From: Pseudarthrobacter albicanus
GTDB taxonomy: Bacteria; Actinomycetota; Actinomycetes; Actinomycetales; Micrococcaceae
Assembly (NCBI RefSeq): GCF_018224015.1
Contig: NZ_JAGPOT010000006.1
Location: 1 to 64,000, forward strand
Direction of reading: 5' to 3'
DNA: 64,000 nt
Positions 42,381 through 50,409 of this stretch are shown in pieces. A program made the position numbers and the translations under genes. The notes beneath the pieces were generated by a model. That model was not told the origin of the DNA. It made no database searches and saw nothing but the letters and a program-made list of their open reading frames with translations. Each line of letters begins with the position of its first letter. Positions within the stretch are counted from its first letter, which is position 1.

Positions 42381-44468
42381 CTATTTTTTCTTTTTCCGTT
42401 CAGACGGGAAATGCGGATTGTGCCCGGCCGGCCCCTGGTAGGTCCTGCGTCCCGGCAGCGGGATGTCTGCGCGCCCCAGGCTGCCCTGCGCGGTGGCCGG
42501 CAGGTCCTCCGTCGGCAGATAGCCGCCTTCCCGCCTGCCGGCACGCCCGCCTTCACGCCCGTCGGCACGCCCGTCAGGGAAATCGTCCCGGCCTCGAAGA
42601 TCCGGACCGGCGCGGAAGGACGCGGCGTCGAACTCGCCGGAGATCCTCGGGATCAGGCCGGTATCAACCGACACGGTGGCACGGCCCGGCGTCGGGCGTT
42701 CCGCAGCGTCCCCGTCCGCGGGGGTGCCGGGACCCGGCCCAGCGGCCGGCCCGCGGCGGAGCCTGCCCAGGAGCGGCTGCAGCAGGTCCCGCAGTTCGGT
42801 CACATGGAAGATCTTGAGCAGGAACAGGTAGACGGCAAGCATGGCGGGTCCGACGACGACGATCGTCACCAGGGCGGCGATCCGGTCGCTCCAGGCGTAG
42901 CCGTCCGGGTTGTAGCTGCCCAGCAGCCACAAGGCCACGGCCCCGACCAGGGCGGAACCGAGGGCCGCGTACCCCATGCGGATGTAGGAACTGGCGATGC
43001 GGGGCCCGTCCAGGTGGCCCAGGAGCCGGCGCAGGAAGATCGCGCTGACGATCACGGAGAGGATGTTGCCGCCGGTGTAGAGGATGGCGATGGCGAAGAT
43101 GATCTGATCGAACGGCAGGAACTGGATCACGAACGCGGCCGCCAGGTTGACCAACGCCAGTACCAGCTGGATGAAGAACGGTGTCCGGGCGTCCTCATTG
43201 GCGTAGAACACCCGCGACATCATGAAGTTGGCGCTCATGAAGGGGGTGCTGAGGGCCAGGATGGTGACGGTCTGGGCCAGCATGACTCCGTCCTGGCGCA
43301 CGTTGCCGGAGAAGAACATGCCCAGTGGTCCGGCCAGCGCGAAGAGCGCCAGCGCGCCGAAGACGGTTGCCACGGCCATGGTCCGCAGCCCGTGGGAGAG
43401 CGCGCTGCGCAGCGCGGCCCGGTCGCCGTCCTGTGACGCCCGGGTCATCCGGTTGAACAGCACGGTGGCCAGTGACAGGGCAATGATGGAGTGTGGCAGC
43501 AGGTACAGCTGGCTGGCCACTTCCAGCACTGCGTTGCCCGGAATGGTGGCCGCCGCAGGGTCCCCTGCTTGTTGAAGGCGGAGCCGTTCCGCGCCCGGGA
43601 TCGTGGCGATGCGCATGACGTAAAGGAAGGCCAGCTGTCCCACGGCGGCGGTAGCCAGGGTCCAGACGCTCAGCTTTGCGGCATGGCCCAGCCCGACGCC
43701 GCGCCAGCCGAAGCGCGGGCGCAGCCCCAGCCGGAGTCTGAACACGGGTATGAGCAGGACGGCGGTCTGGGTGACGACGCCGATGGTGGAGAATCCGGCC
43801 ACGAGGATGGTCTGGAAGGACCCCCAGTTGTCGATCGTGTGGGGATTGGCGGCATTGGCGCCCATGATGCCGATGAACATGCCCAGGCCGGCGATCGCAA
43901 CGATGTTGTTGATGATCGGCGCCCACATCGCGGGCCCGAAGGCTCCGTGGGCGTTGAGGACCTGGGTCAGCAGGGCGTACAGGCCGTAGAAGAAAATCTG
44001 CGGAAGGCACCAGAACGCGAACGAGACCGCGAGGGCCTTCTGCTGCGGCGAGTAGCCCTGGGTAGTCAGTTGGATAACCGAAGGCGCCAGCACCGTGACC
44101 AGCAGCGTGAGCACCAGCAGCACCAGCACCGCCAGCGTCAGGAGCCGGCTGATGTAGTCCGCGCCCTTGTCCGGCGCCTTGCTGGCCTTGATGATCTGCG
44201 GCACCAGAACAGCGTTGAACACCCCGCCCGCCACCAGCAGGAAGATCAGGTTGGGGAGGTTGTTGGCGTTGATGAAAGTGTCGTTGACCGTGGAGCCCAG
44301 GCCCAGGGCGGCGGCCAGCATCCAGGTCTTGGCGAAGCCCAGGAAACGCGAAACCAGGGTCCCTGCTGCCATGACGGCGCTGGACCGGGTTTCTCCGGGG
44401 TGGGCCGCGGGGGAACTGGCGGCGCCGGAGGATGAGGGGGTGGATTTGGCTGGTGACATCGTCTTCAT
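42381..44468 (-). CDS. murJ: Lipid II flippase MurJ (MviN family)
   Basis: The 695-residue protein has a MOP-superfamily transmembrane core of about 520 residues with some 14-15 helices. The family start is SSAVMAAGTLVSRFLGFAKTWMLAAALG, followed by NNLPNLIFLLVAGGVFNAVLVPQI and FYANEDARTPF. It moves lipid II across the membrane for peptidoglycan synthesis. The C-terminal 130 residues ([13 protein letters not shown] to SERKKKK) are Gly/Arg/Pro-rich, cytosolic and poorly conserved. An alternative ATG lies three codons downstream. It is followed by the pseudokinase-like gene, which is fused to MurJ in mycobacteria. Confidence 0.93.
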   Translation of the reverse strand: MKTMSPAKSTPSSSGAASSPAAHPGETRSSAVMAAGTLVSRFLGFAKTWMLAAALGLGSTVNDTFINANNLPNLIFLLVAGGVFNAVLVPQIIKASKAPDKGADYISRLLTLAVLVLLVLTLLVTVLAPSVIQLTTQGYSPQQKALAVSFAFWCLPQIFFYGLYALLTQVLNAHGAFGPAMWAPIINNIVAIAGLGMFIGIMGANAANPHTIDNWGSFQTILVAGFSTIGVVTQTAVLLIPVFRLRLGLRPRFGWRGVGLGHAAKLSVWTLATAAVGQLAFLYVMRIATIPGAERLRLQQAGDPAAATIPGNAVLEVASQLYLLPHSIIALSLATVLFNRMTRASQDGDRAALRSALSHGLRTMAVATVFGALALFALAGPLGMFFSGNVRQDGVMLAQTVTILALSTPFMSANFMMSRVFYANEDARTPFFIQLVLALVNLAAAFVIQFLPFDQIIFAIAILYTGGNILSVIVSAIFLRRLLGHLDGPRIASSYIRMGYAALGSALVGAVALWLLGSYNPDGYAWSDRIAALVTIVVVGPAMLAVYLFLLKIFHVTELRDLLQPLLGRLRRGPAAGPGPGTPADGDAAERPTPGRATVSVDTGLIPRISGEFDAASFRAGPDLRGRDDFPDGRADGREGGRAGRREGGYLPTEDLPATAQGSLGRADIPLPGRRTYQGPAGHNPHFPSERKKKK

Positions 44469-44541
44469 CGTCTCACCCGGGCGCCGTTTTGTGCGCTACC
44501 GCGTTTGTGCCCTACCGCGGGCGGTAGCGGCTTCGGTGCGC

Positions 44542-45090
44542 TCAGCGGCGTCCCGGAAGCACTTCTTTGGCGAGATCCGCGATGCGGCGCTCGTTCGGGA
44601 AGGAGAGCTTGCGTGCCAGTTCGTGGATGGGGACCCAGGCGACATCCACGGCTTCCTTGTCCGGATCGTTCTCGATCGTGAGTTCCCCGCCCGTGGCCTG
44701 CAGCAGGTAATGGTGGACAGTTTTGTGGACCCGGTGCCCGCTGACGGTGAACCAGTAGTCGATGCTCCCCAGCGGCGCGAGGATTTTGCCCTCAATGCCG
44801 GTTTCCTCCGCGATTTCCCGCACGGCCGCTTCCTCGTTGCTTTCCTTGCCCTCCGGATGGCCCTTCGGCAGGCACCATTCCAGGCGCCCCCCGCGGTTGA
44901 GGCGGGCGATGATCGCAACCCGGAGTTCGGCGTCGGACGTGTCCACGACGACGCCGCCGGCGGAGATTTCCTCCACGGTGGGCAGCGGGGCCTGTCCCAG
45001 GTGCTGGACAGGCGCGACGTTGGCACCGATTGCCGACGGCAACGGTGGGTTCGTCCTCCTGCCGGGAGCGCTCGGTACGGGATGGGCCAT
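44542..45090 (-). CDS. NUDIX hydrolase
   Basis: The 182-residue protein has a NUDIX domain at about 40-180. The metal-binding NUDIX box is GHPEGKESNEEAAVREIAEETGI, with the REIAEE glutamates intact, preceded by EISAGGVVVD and RLEWCLPK. These hydrolases cleave nucleoside diphosphates linked to other moieties. The nearby CCA-adding enzyme and the absence of a histidine phosphatase domain suggest the MutT1-like group, but substrate is not assigned. I chose the ATG at 45090. A 40-codon upstream extension is not conserved. Divergent from the CCA gene. Confidence 0.92.
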   Translation of the reverse strand: MAHPVPSAPGRRTNPPLPSAIGANVAPVQHLGQAPLPTVEEISAGGVVVDTSDAELRVAIIARLNRGGRLEWCLPKGHPEGKESNEEAAVREIAEETGIEGKILAPLGSIDYWFTVSGHRVHKTVHHYLLQATGGELTIENDPDKEAVDVAWVPIHELARKLSFPNERRIADLAKEVLPGRR

Positions 45091-45271
45091 GAAGTCCACT
45101 CTAACTACTCTTGCCCGCAGTTGATGACCTAAACATGGCCGGAACATGGACTGCCGGGAAAGTGGATTGCCGCCCCCGGCGGGCTTTCCGGGCCAGCAGG
45201 CGGCCGGCACCCGGATTCCCCAAAGGTTCCGGTGTGGTGCTCGCGCGGTTTTCTGACAAGCTTAAGAGACT

Positions 45272-46801
45272 ATGGCGCACGCACATCACAAGATTGACTC
45301 CCACACCGTCGACTTCCAGGTGGACCCGGTGGTTCTGGAGCTTGGGCAGCGGTTCGTCGACGCCGGCCATGAACTGTCCCTCGTGGGCGGGCCCGTCCGC
45401 GACCTCTTCCTGGGCCGCGCAGCCCTCGACCTGGACTTCACCACGGATGCCACGCCGGACCAGACGGTGGCGCTGATCAAGAAGTGGGCGGACAACTACT
45501 GGGAGATCGGCCGCGCCTTCGGCACCATCGGGATGCGCAAGGCCGGATTCCAGATCGAGATCACCACCTACCGGGCCGACGCCTACGATCCGGAGTCCCG
45601 CAAACCCGTGGTGGCGTTCGGACATTCACTGACGGATGACCTGCTGCGGCGGGATTTCACGATCAACGCCATGGCCCTGCGCCTGCCGACGCTGGAACTC
45701 GTGGACCCCTTCGGCGGCGTCCGCGATCTGCATGCCGCCATCCTCGCCACGCCGGGAGCACCGGAAATTTCCTTCTCCGATGACCCGCTGCGCATGATGC
45801 GCGCCGCCCGCTTCGCGGCCCAGCTGGGCGTGAGCGTCCGCGCGGACGTCCGCGAGGCCATGATCCGGATGGCCGAGCGGATCACCATTATTTCCGCGGA
45901 ACGGGTGCGCGATGAACTCGTCAAGCTCATCTGCTCGGCCCATCCCCGGCCGGGCGTGGACCTGCTGGTGGATACCGGGCTCGCCGAGTTTGTGCTGCCC
46001 GAAGTGTCCGCCCTGCGCCTCGAGTCCGACGAGCACCACCGCCACAAGGATGTCTACCAGCACTCGCTCCAGGTCCTGGAGCAGGCGGCCGCCCTGGAAA
46101 CGGGGGCGGACGGGCCGGTTCCCGGCCCCGACTTTGTGCTGCGGTTCGCCGCCCTGATGCACGACGTCGGCAAGCCGGCCACGCGCCGCTTCGAACCCGG
46201 CGGCGCGGTGAGCTTCCGGCACCACGACATGGTGGGCTCCAAGCTGAGCGCGAAGCGGATGAAGGCCCTCCGCTTCGACAACGACACCATCAAGGCCGTG
46301 GCCCGGCTCGTGGAGCTGCACATGCGGTTCTACGGCTACGGCGAGGCAGGCTGGAGTGATTCTGCCGTCCGCCGCTACGTCACCGACGCCGGGCCCCTCC
46401 TGGAACGGCTGCACCGGCTCACCCGCTCCGACGTGACCACCCGCAACCAGCGCAAGGCCGAGCGGCTCTCCTTCGCCTATGACGATCTCGAGTCACGGAT
46501 CGCTGCACTGAGGGAACAGGAATCCCTCGAGGCGGTCCGTCCCGACCTGGACGGCGGGCAGATCATGGCTCTGCTCGGGCTCAGGCCGGGCCCCGTCGTG
46601 GGCCGCGCCTACAAGTTCCTGCTGGAGGAACGGATGGAGCACGGCCCGCTCGATCCCGCCGTGGCCGGGGCCAGGCTGCGTGAGTGGTGGGCGGCGCAGC
46701 CCGAGGCCGCGCCGCCGGCGGACTCTCCGCCCGCCGGCACGCCAGAGGGGCCCGCCGCCGTGGCCGCCGCCGTCGAACCTTCCACCATCGAGGAGCCCTA
46801 A
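45272..46801 (+). CDS. cca: CCA-adding tRNA nucleotidyltransferase
   Basis: The 509-residue enzyme adds or repairs the 3' CCA end of tRNAs. It has a class II polymerase head (SLVGGPVRDLFLGRAALDLDFTTDA with the DxD metal site), the neck DLLRRDFTINAMAL and SDDPLRMMRAARFAAQLG, and an HD phosphohydrolase domain (FAALMHDVGKP). The Pro/Ala-rich C-terminal 40 residues are disordered. Both tRNA genes in the window lack encoded CCA, so the activity is needed. The last base is directly followed by the GTG of the histidine phosphatase gene, so they are co-translated. Confidence 0.95.
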   Translation: MAHAHHKIDSHTVDFQVDPVVLELGQRFVDAGHELSLVGGPVRDLFLGRAALDLDFTTDATPDQTVALIKKWADNYWEIGRAFGTIGMRKAGFQIEITTYRADAYDPESRKPVVAFGHSLTDDLLRRDFTINAMALRLPTLELVDPFGGVRDLHAAILATPGAPEISFSDDPLRMMRAARFAAQLGVSVRADVREAMIRMAERITIISAERVRDELVKLICSAHPRPGVDLLVDTGLAEFVLPEVSALRLESDEHHRHKDVYQHSLQVLEQAAALETGADGPVPGPDFVLRFAALMHDVGKPATRRFEPGGAVSFRHHDMVGSKLSAKRMKALRFDNDTIKAVARLVELHMRFYGYGEAGWSDSAVRRYVTDAGPLLERLHRLTRSDVTTRNQRKAERLSFAYDDLESRIAALREQESLEAVRPDLDGGQIMALLGLRPGPVVGRAYKFLLEERMEHGPLDPAVAGARLREWWAAQPEAAPPADSPPAGTPEGPAAVAAAVEPSTIEEP

Positions 46802-47386
46802 GTGATCACACCGTCCAACAGCCCCCGTCCACAACTGTGGATCCTGCGGCACGGCGAAACCGAATGGTCCAAGAGCGGGCAGTACACCGGGCTGACCGAT
46901 CTTCCCCTCACCGTGGAGGGCGAGCAGCAGGCCGTCGAAGCGCGCAAGGTACTGGAAACCGTCGACTTTGACCTCGTGCTGACCTCTCCCCTGCGCCGGG
47001 CGCGGCGGACGGCGGAGCTGGCCGGCTATCCCGACGCGCAGCTGGAACCGCTCGCGGTGGAATGGGACTACGGCGACTACGAGGGCATCAGCTCGGACCT
47101 CATCCGCAAGGACAATCCCGACTACCTGATCTGGACGTACGGCGTACCGAACGGCGAGTCCCTCGATGACGTGGCCGCGCGGGCGGACAAGATTGTGGCC
47201 CGGGTGCTCGAATCCGGCCTGGACAACATCCTCATTGTGGCGCACGGCCATTTCTCCCGGATCCTGACCGCCAGGTGGCTGGGACTCGATCCCCGCGAGG
47301 GCCGCCATTTTGTCCTTGGCACCGCGAAAGTCTGCACCCTGGGCTGGGACAAGAAAACGCCGGCCGTGGTCCGCTGGGGGCTGTGA
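46802..47386 (+). CDS. Histidine phosphatase family protein
   Basis: The 194-residue protein is of the phosphoglycerate-mutase-like histidine phosphatase superfamily. The catalytic RHG motif is LRHGETEWSKSGQYTGLTDLPLT, with SPLRRARRTAELAG, the acid in WDYGDYEGIS, and the second histidine in VAHGHFSRILTARWLG. The specific phosphate ester is unknown. It starts at a GTG immediately after the CCA gene stop. In many actinobacteria a similar enzyme is annotated as an acid phosphatase. Confidence 0.93.
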   Translation: MITPSNSPRPQLWILRHGETEWSKSGQYTGLTDLPLTVEGEQQAVEARKVLETVDFDLVLTSPLRRARRTAELAGYPDAQLEPLAVEWDYGDYEGISSDLIRKDNPDYLIWTYGVPNGESLDDVAARADKIVARVLESGLDNILIVAHGHFSRILTARWLGLDPREGRHFVLGTAKVCTLGWDKKTPAVVRWGL

Positions 47387-47452
47387 ATCCGGTTCAGTCC
47401 GGACGCGGTGTCCACCGCCGGCAGCCCCGGTCTCACCGGTAAGCTCAAGGTC

Positions 47453-48922
47453 ATGCAGGAGACAACGCCGGCGGAGCAGCGCAAACGGGCCCGACTGGTC
47501 ATCCCGAGCCGCAGCGATCTGCTGCTGGGGAATTTCACCGAACTCATCGGCGGTCCGATGGGCAGCCGTTCGGCACCTGGCATCGTCTCGCCCGGCTTCT
47601 TCACCGTGGAACGGGTCCTCATCCTGCTCACCGTCCTGGCGGCACTGGCGGGAATCCTTATCAAGAACTACTGCCGGAGCAACGGCTGGGAAACCCCCGG
47701 CCAGTTCTACGCCACGTGCTACTCGGACTTCCCGGAGCTCTTCCGGAACCGGGGACTTGGCGGAGGCACCTTCCCGTTCATCACGCAGGGAAGCTTCTTC
47801 GAATACCCCGTGCTGATGGGTTTCATCGCCGGCGCCACCGCACTGCTGGTGCCCGGCGGCGGCCCCGGCGCCCCCCGCGTCCTGGCCTACTTTGACGTCA
47901 ACGCCACCCTGATCGCTGCCGTCTGGATCGTCACCGTGCTGGCCACGGCCCGGATGACCCGCCGCCGGCCCTGGGACGCCGCCATGGTGGCCCTCGCCCC
48001 CGGCATTGTCCTGGCCGGAACCATCAACTGGGACATGTGGGCCGTCGGGCTGCTGGCCGTCGGCATGTACTTCTTCGCCCGGAACAAACTGGTCCTTGCA
48101 GGCATCTGCATCGGCCTGGGAACGGCAACCAAGCTGTACCCGCTGCTGATCCTGGGCGCCATCCTGCTGCTGGCCCTGCGCACCGGCCGGCTCCGGGCCA
48201 TCCTGGTCACCGCCGGCGCCGCAGCGGCGGCCTGGCTCGCCGTCAACCTCCCGGTCGCCGCGCTCAACCCGGACGGCTGGAAATACTTCTACCAGTTCAC
48301 GGAGGAACGGCCGGCCGGCTACAGCTCGCCCTGGTTCGCATACAACCTGGTGGCCGGGCGCACCGGCTGGGCACCGCTGCAGGCCGACACCATCAACGCC
48401 CTGGCCCTGAATCTGTTCCTCCTGGCCTGCGTCCTGATCGCGGTGCTGGCCCTCACGGCTCCGCGGCGGCCCAGGCTCGCGCAGCTGGCCTTCCTGATCG
48501 TCGCCGCGTTCATCCTCACCAACAAGGTGTATTCGCCCCAGTTCGTCCTGTGGCTGATCCCGCTGCTTGCCCTCGCCCGGCCCAAATGGCGGGACTTCCT
48601 CATCTGGCAGGCCATTGAAGGCCTGCACTGGGCTGCCGTCTGGATGTACCTCGGACAGGTGACCAGCGGCGGCTCCTCCCAGCACAATATAGACATGCCC
48701 TATTACGTCCTGGCCGTGGTCTTCCACATGCTCGCCATCGCCTACCTGATGGTGCGGGTGGCGTGGGACGCCTGGGAGCCGCAGTACGACGTCATCCGCC
48801 GCCACGGCATGGATGATCCCCACGGCGGTCCGTTCGACCGCGCCGCGGACCGGCTGCGGCTGGACCCGGTGCGGCCCTCCGCCTCGCTGCTGCCCTGGCG
48901 GAAGGCCCCGGCCGATGCCTGA
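47453..48922 (+). CDS. GT87-type membrane mannosyltransferase (DUF2029)
   Basis: The 489-residue polytopic protein has about 10-12 helices and the DUF2029/GT87 pattern: a first extracytoplasmic loop with acidic residues (CYSDFPELFRNRGLGGG, PVLMGF), IVLAGTINWDMWAVGLLAVGMYFFARNKLVLAGICIGLGTATKLYPLL, and TNKVYSPQFVLWLIPLLALARP. GT-C enzymes of this family use polyprenyl-phosphate mannose to build cell-envelope glycolipids such as lipomannan. The specific acceptor is not known here. The ATG at 47453 follows AAGG. It overlaps the next gene by 8 bp. Confidence 0.9.
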   Translation: MQETTPAEQRKRARLVIPSRSDLLLGNFTELIGGPMGSRSAPGIVSPGFFTVERVLILLTVLAALAGILIKNYCRSNGWETPGQFYATCYSDFPELFRNRGLGGGTFPFITQGSFFEYPVLMGFIAGATALLVPGGGPGAPRVLAYFDVNATLIAAVWIVTVLATARMTRRRPWDAAMVALAPGIVLAGTINWDMWAVGLLAVGMYFFARNKLVLAGICIGLGTATKLYPLLILGAILLLALRTGRLRAILVTAGAAAAAWLAVNLPVAALNPDGWKYFYQFTEERPAGYSSPWFAYNLVAGRTGWAPLQADTINALALNLFLLACVLIAVLALTAPRRPRLAQLAFLIVAAFILTNKVYSPQFVLWLIPLLALARPKWRDFLIWQAIEGLHWAAVWMYLGQVTSGGSSQHNIDMPYYVLAVVFHMLAIAYLMVRVAWDAWEPQYDVIRRHGMDDPHGGPFDRAADRLRLDPVRPSASLLPWRKAPADA

Positions 48923-50354
48923 CGTCGCCGTCGTCGGCTCCGGACCCAACGGACTGGCCGCGGCCGTGACGATGGCCCGGGCCGGGCTTAAGGTGCACGT
49001 CTACGAGGCGGCCCCGACGCCCGGCGGCGGCCTGCGCACGTCCGAGCTGATGGAGCCCGGGCACCTCCACGACGTCTGCTCCGCGGTGCATCCGATGGCC
49101 ATCGCGTCGCCCTTCTTCCGGCAGTTCGAACTGTCCCGGCGGATCCGCCTGAGCGTCCCCGACGTCTCCTACGGTTCCCCCCTGGACGGCGGCCGGGCGG
49201 CCCTCGCCTACCGCTCGCTCGATCGGACCGCGGCCGGGATGGGGCGCGACGGCGGCGCGTACCGCCGGCTGATGGCCCCGCTGGTGCGGCACGTGGACGG
49301 CATCACCGGGCTGACCCTGAACCAGTTGCTGCGGGTGCCCCGGGACCCCGCAGCGGCCGCGGTGTTCGGCCTCAGGACGCTCGAACAAGGCACGAGGCTG
49401 TGGAACGCGAGGTTCCGGGAGGACCTGGCACCGGCCCTGCTGACCGGGGCAGCGGCGCATGCCACCGCGGCGCTGCCGGGGCTCGCGGCCGCCGGAGCGG
49501 GCCTCATGCTGGGCACGCTCGCGCACGCGGGCGGCTGGCCGATCCCGCAGGGCGGATCCGCGGCGATCTCCCGTGCCCTGGTCGCGGACCTCGAAGCACA
49601 CGGCGGCGTCGTCGAAACGGGGGTGCGGATCGGCTCCCTGGCGGAATTGCCTCCGGTCCGGGCCGCCCTGCTGGATGTGGCCCCGCCCGCGCTGCTGCGG
49701 CTGGCGCGCGGCAGGTTCCCGGCGCGCTACCGGCGGGCGCTTGAAGCGTTCCGGTTCGGCAATGCCGCCTGCAAGGTCGATTTCATTCTCTCCGGGCCGG
49801 TGCCGTGGGCCGCGCCTGGACTGGCCGACGCCGGAACCGTCCACGTGGGCGGGACCCGGGACGAGATGGCCGAGGCGGAAAACCTCGTGGCCGCGGGGCG
49901 GCATCCGGAGCGGCCGTACGTCCTGCTCTCCCAGCCCTCACGGTTCGACGCCGGACGCGCCCCGGACGGCAGGCACATCCTCTGGAGCTACTGCCATGTT
50001 CCGTCCGGCTCGGACGTGGACATGGCCGAAGCCGTCACGGCGCAACTGGAGCGGTTCGCCCCGGGATTCCGGGATCTCGTGGTCCGGTATCAGGTGACGA
50101 CGGCGGCGGGGCTGGCGGAGTACAACGAAAACTACGTGGGCGGCGACTACGGCGCCGGCCTGATGGACCTCCGGGGCCTGCTGCGCCGGCCCGTCCTGAG
50201 CCCCGTGCCGTGGCGGACCCCGCTGCCGGGCGTGTACCTGTGCTCGTCCTCGACGCCCCCCGGCCCCGGGGTGACCGGCATGCCCGGCTTCCACGCCGCA
50301 ACATATGCCCTCAAGGACATATTCGGCCTGCCCGTTCCTGGGCTGGGGATTTAG
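48915..50354 (+). CDS. FAD-dependent oxidoreductase, phytoene-dehydrogenase-like
   Basis: The 479-residue flavoprotein has an N-terminal dinucleotide-binding motif VAVVGSGPNGLAAAVTMARAG and the ATG motif region VYEAAPTPGGGLRTSEL. Its C-terminal FAD block is GVYLCSSSTPPGPGVTGMPGFHAA. It resembles the NAD(P)/FAD-dependent relatives of phytoene desaturase that act on isoprenoids or polyketides. Substrate is unknown. The ATG at 48915 is inside the end of the GT87 gene (ATGCCTGA), so translation is coupled. A link to lipid-linked sugar or carotenoid metabolism is possible but inferred. Confidence 0.9.
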   Translation: MPDVAVVGSGPNGLAAAVTMARAGLKVHVYEAAPTPGGGLRTSELMEPGHLHDVCSAVHPMAIASPFFRQFELSRRIRLSVPDVSYGSPLDGGRAALAYRSLDRTAAGMGRDGGAYRRLMAPLVRHVDGITGLTLNQLLRVPRDPAAAAVFGLRTLEQGTRLWNARFREDLAPALLTGAAAHATAALPGLAAAGAGLMLGTLAHAGGWPIPQGGSAAISRALVADLEAHGGVVETGVRIGSLAELPPVRAALLDVAPPALLRLARGRFPARYRRALEAFRFGNAACKVDFILSGPVPWAAPGLADAGTVHVGGTRDEMAEAENLVAAGRHPERPYVLLSQPSRFDAGRAPDGRHILWSYCHVPSGSDVDMAEAVTAQLERFAPGFRDLVVRYQVTTAAGLAEYNENYVGGDYGAGLMDLRGLLRRPVLSPVPWRTPLPGVYLCSSSTPPGPGVTGMPGFHAATYALKDIFGLPVPGLGI

Positions 50355-50409
50355 GGCCTGGTTCACCATGTGACACGTAAATTGTCCGCGACTCGGGCAT
50401 AATGGCGCG

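Noticed and set aside
46493..48949. 818-codon minus-strand frame across several plus-strand genes
   Set aside because: It covers the CCA end, histidine phosphatase and GT87 genes, has a composition typical of antisense frames and matches no family.
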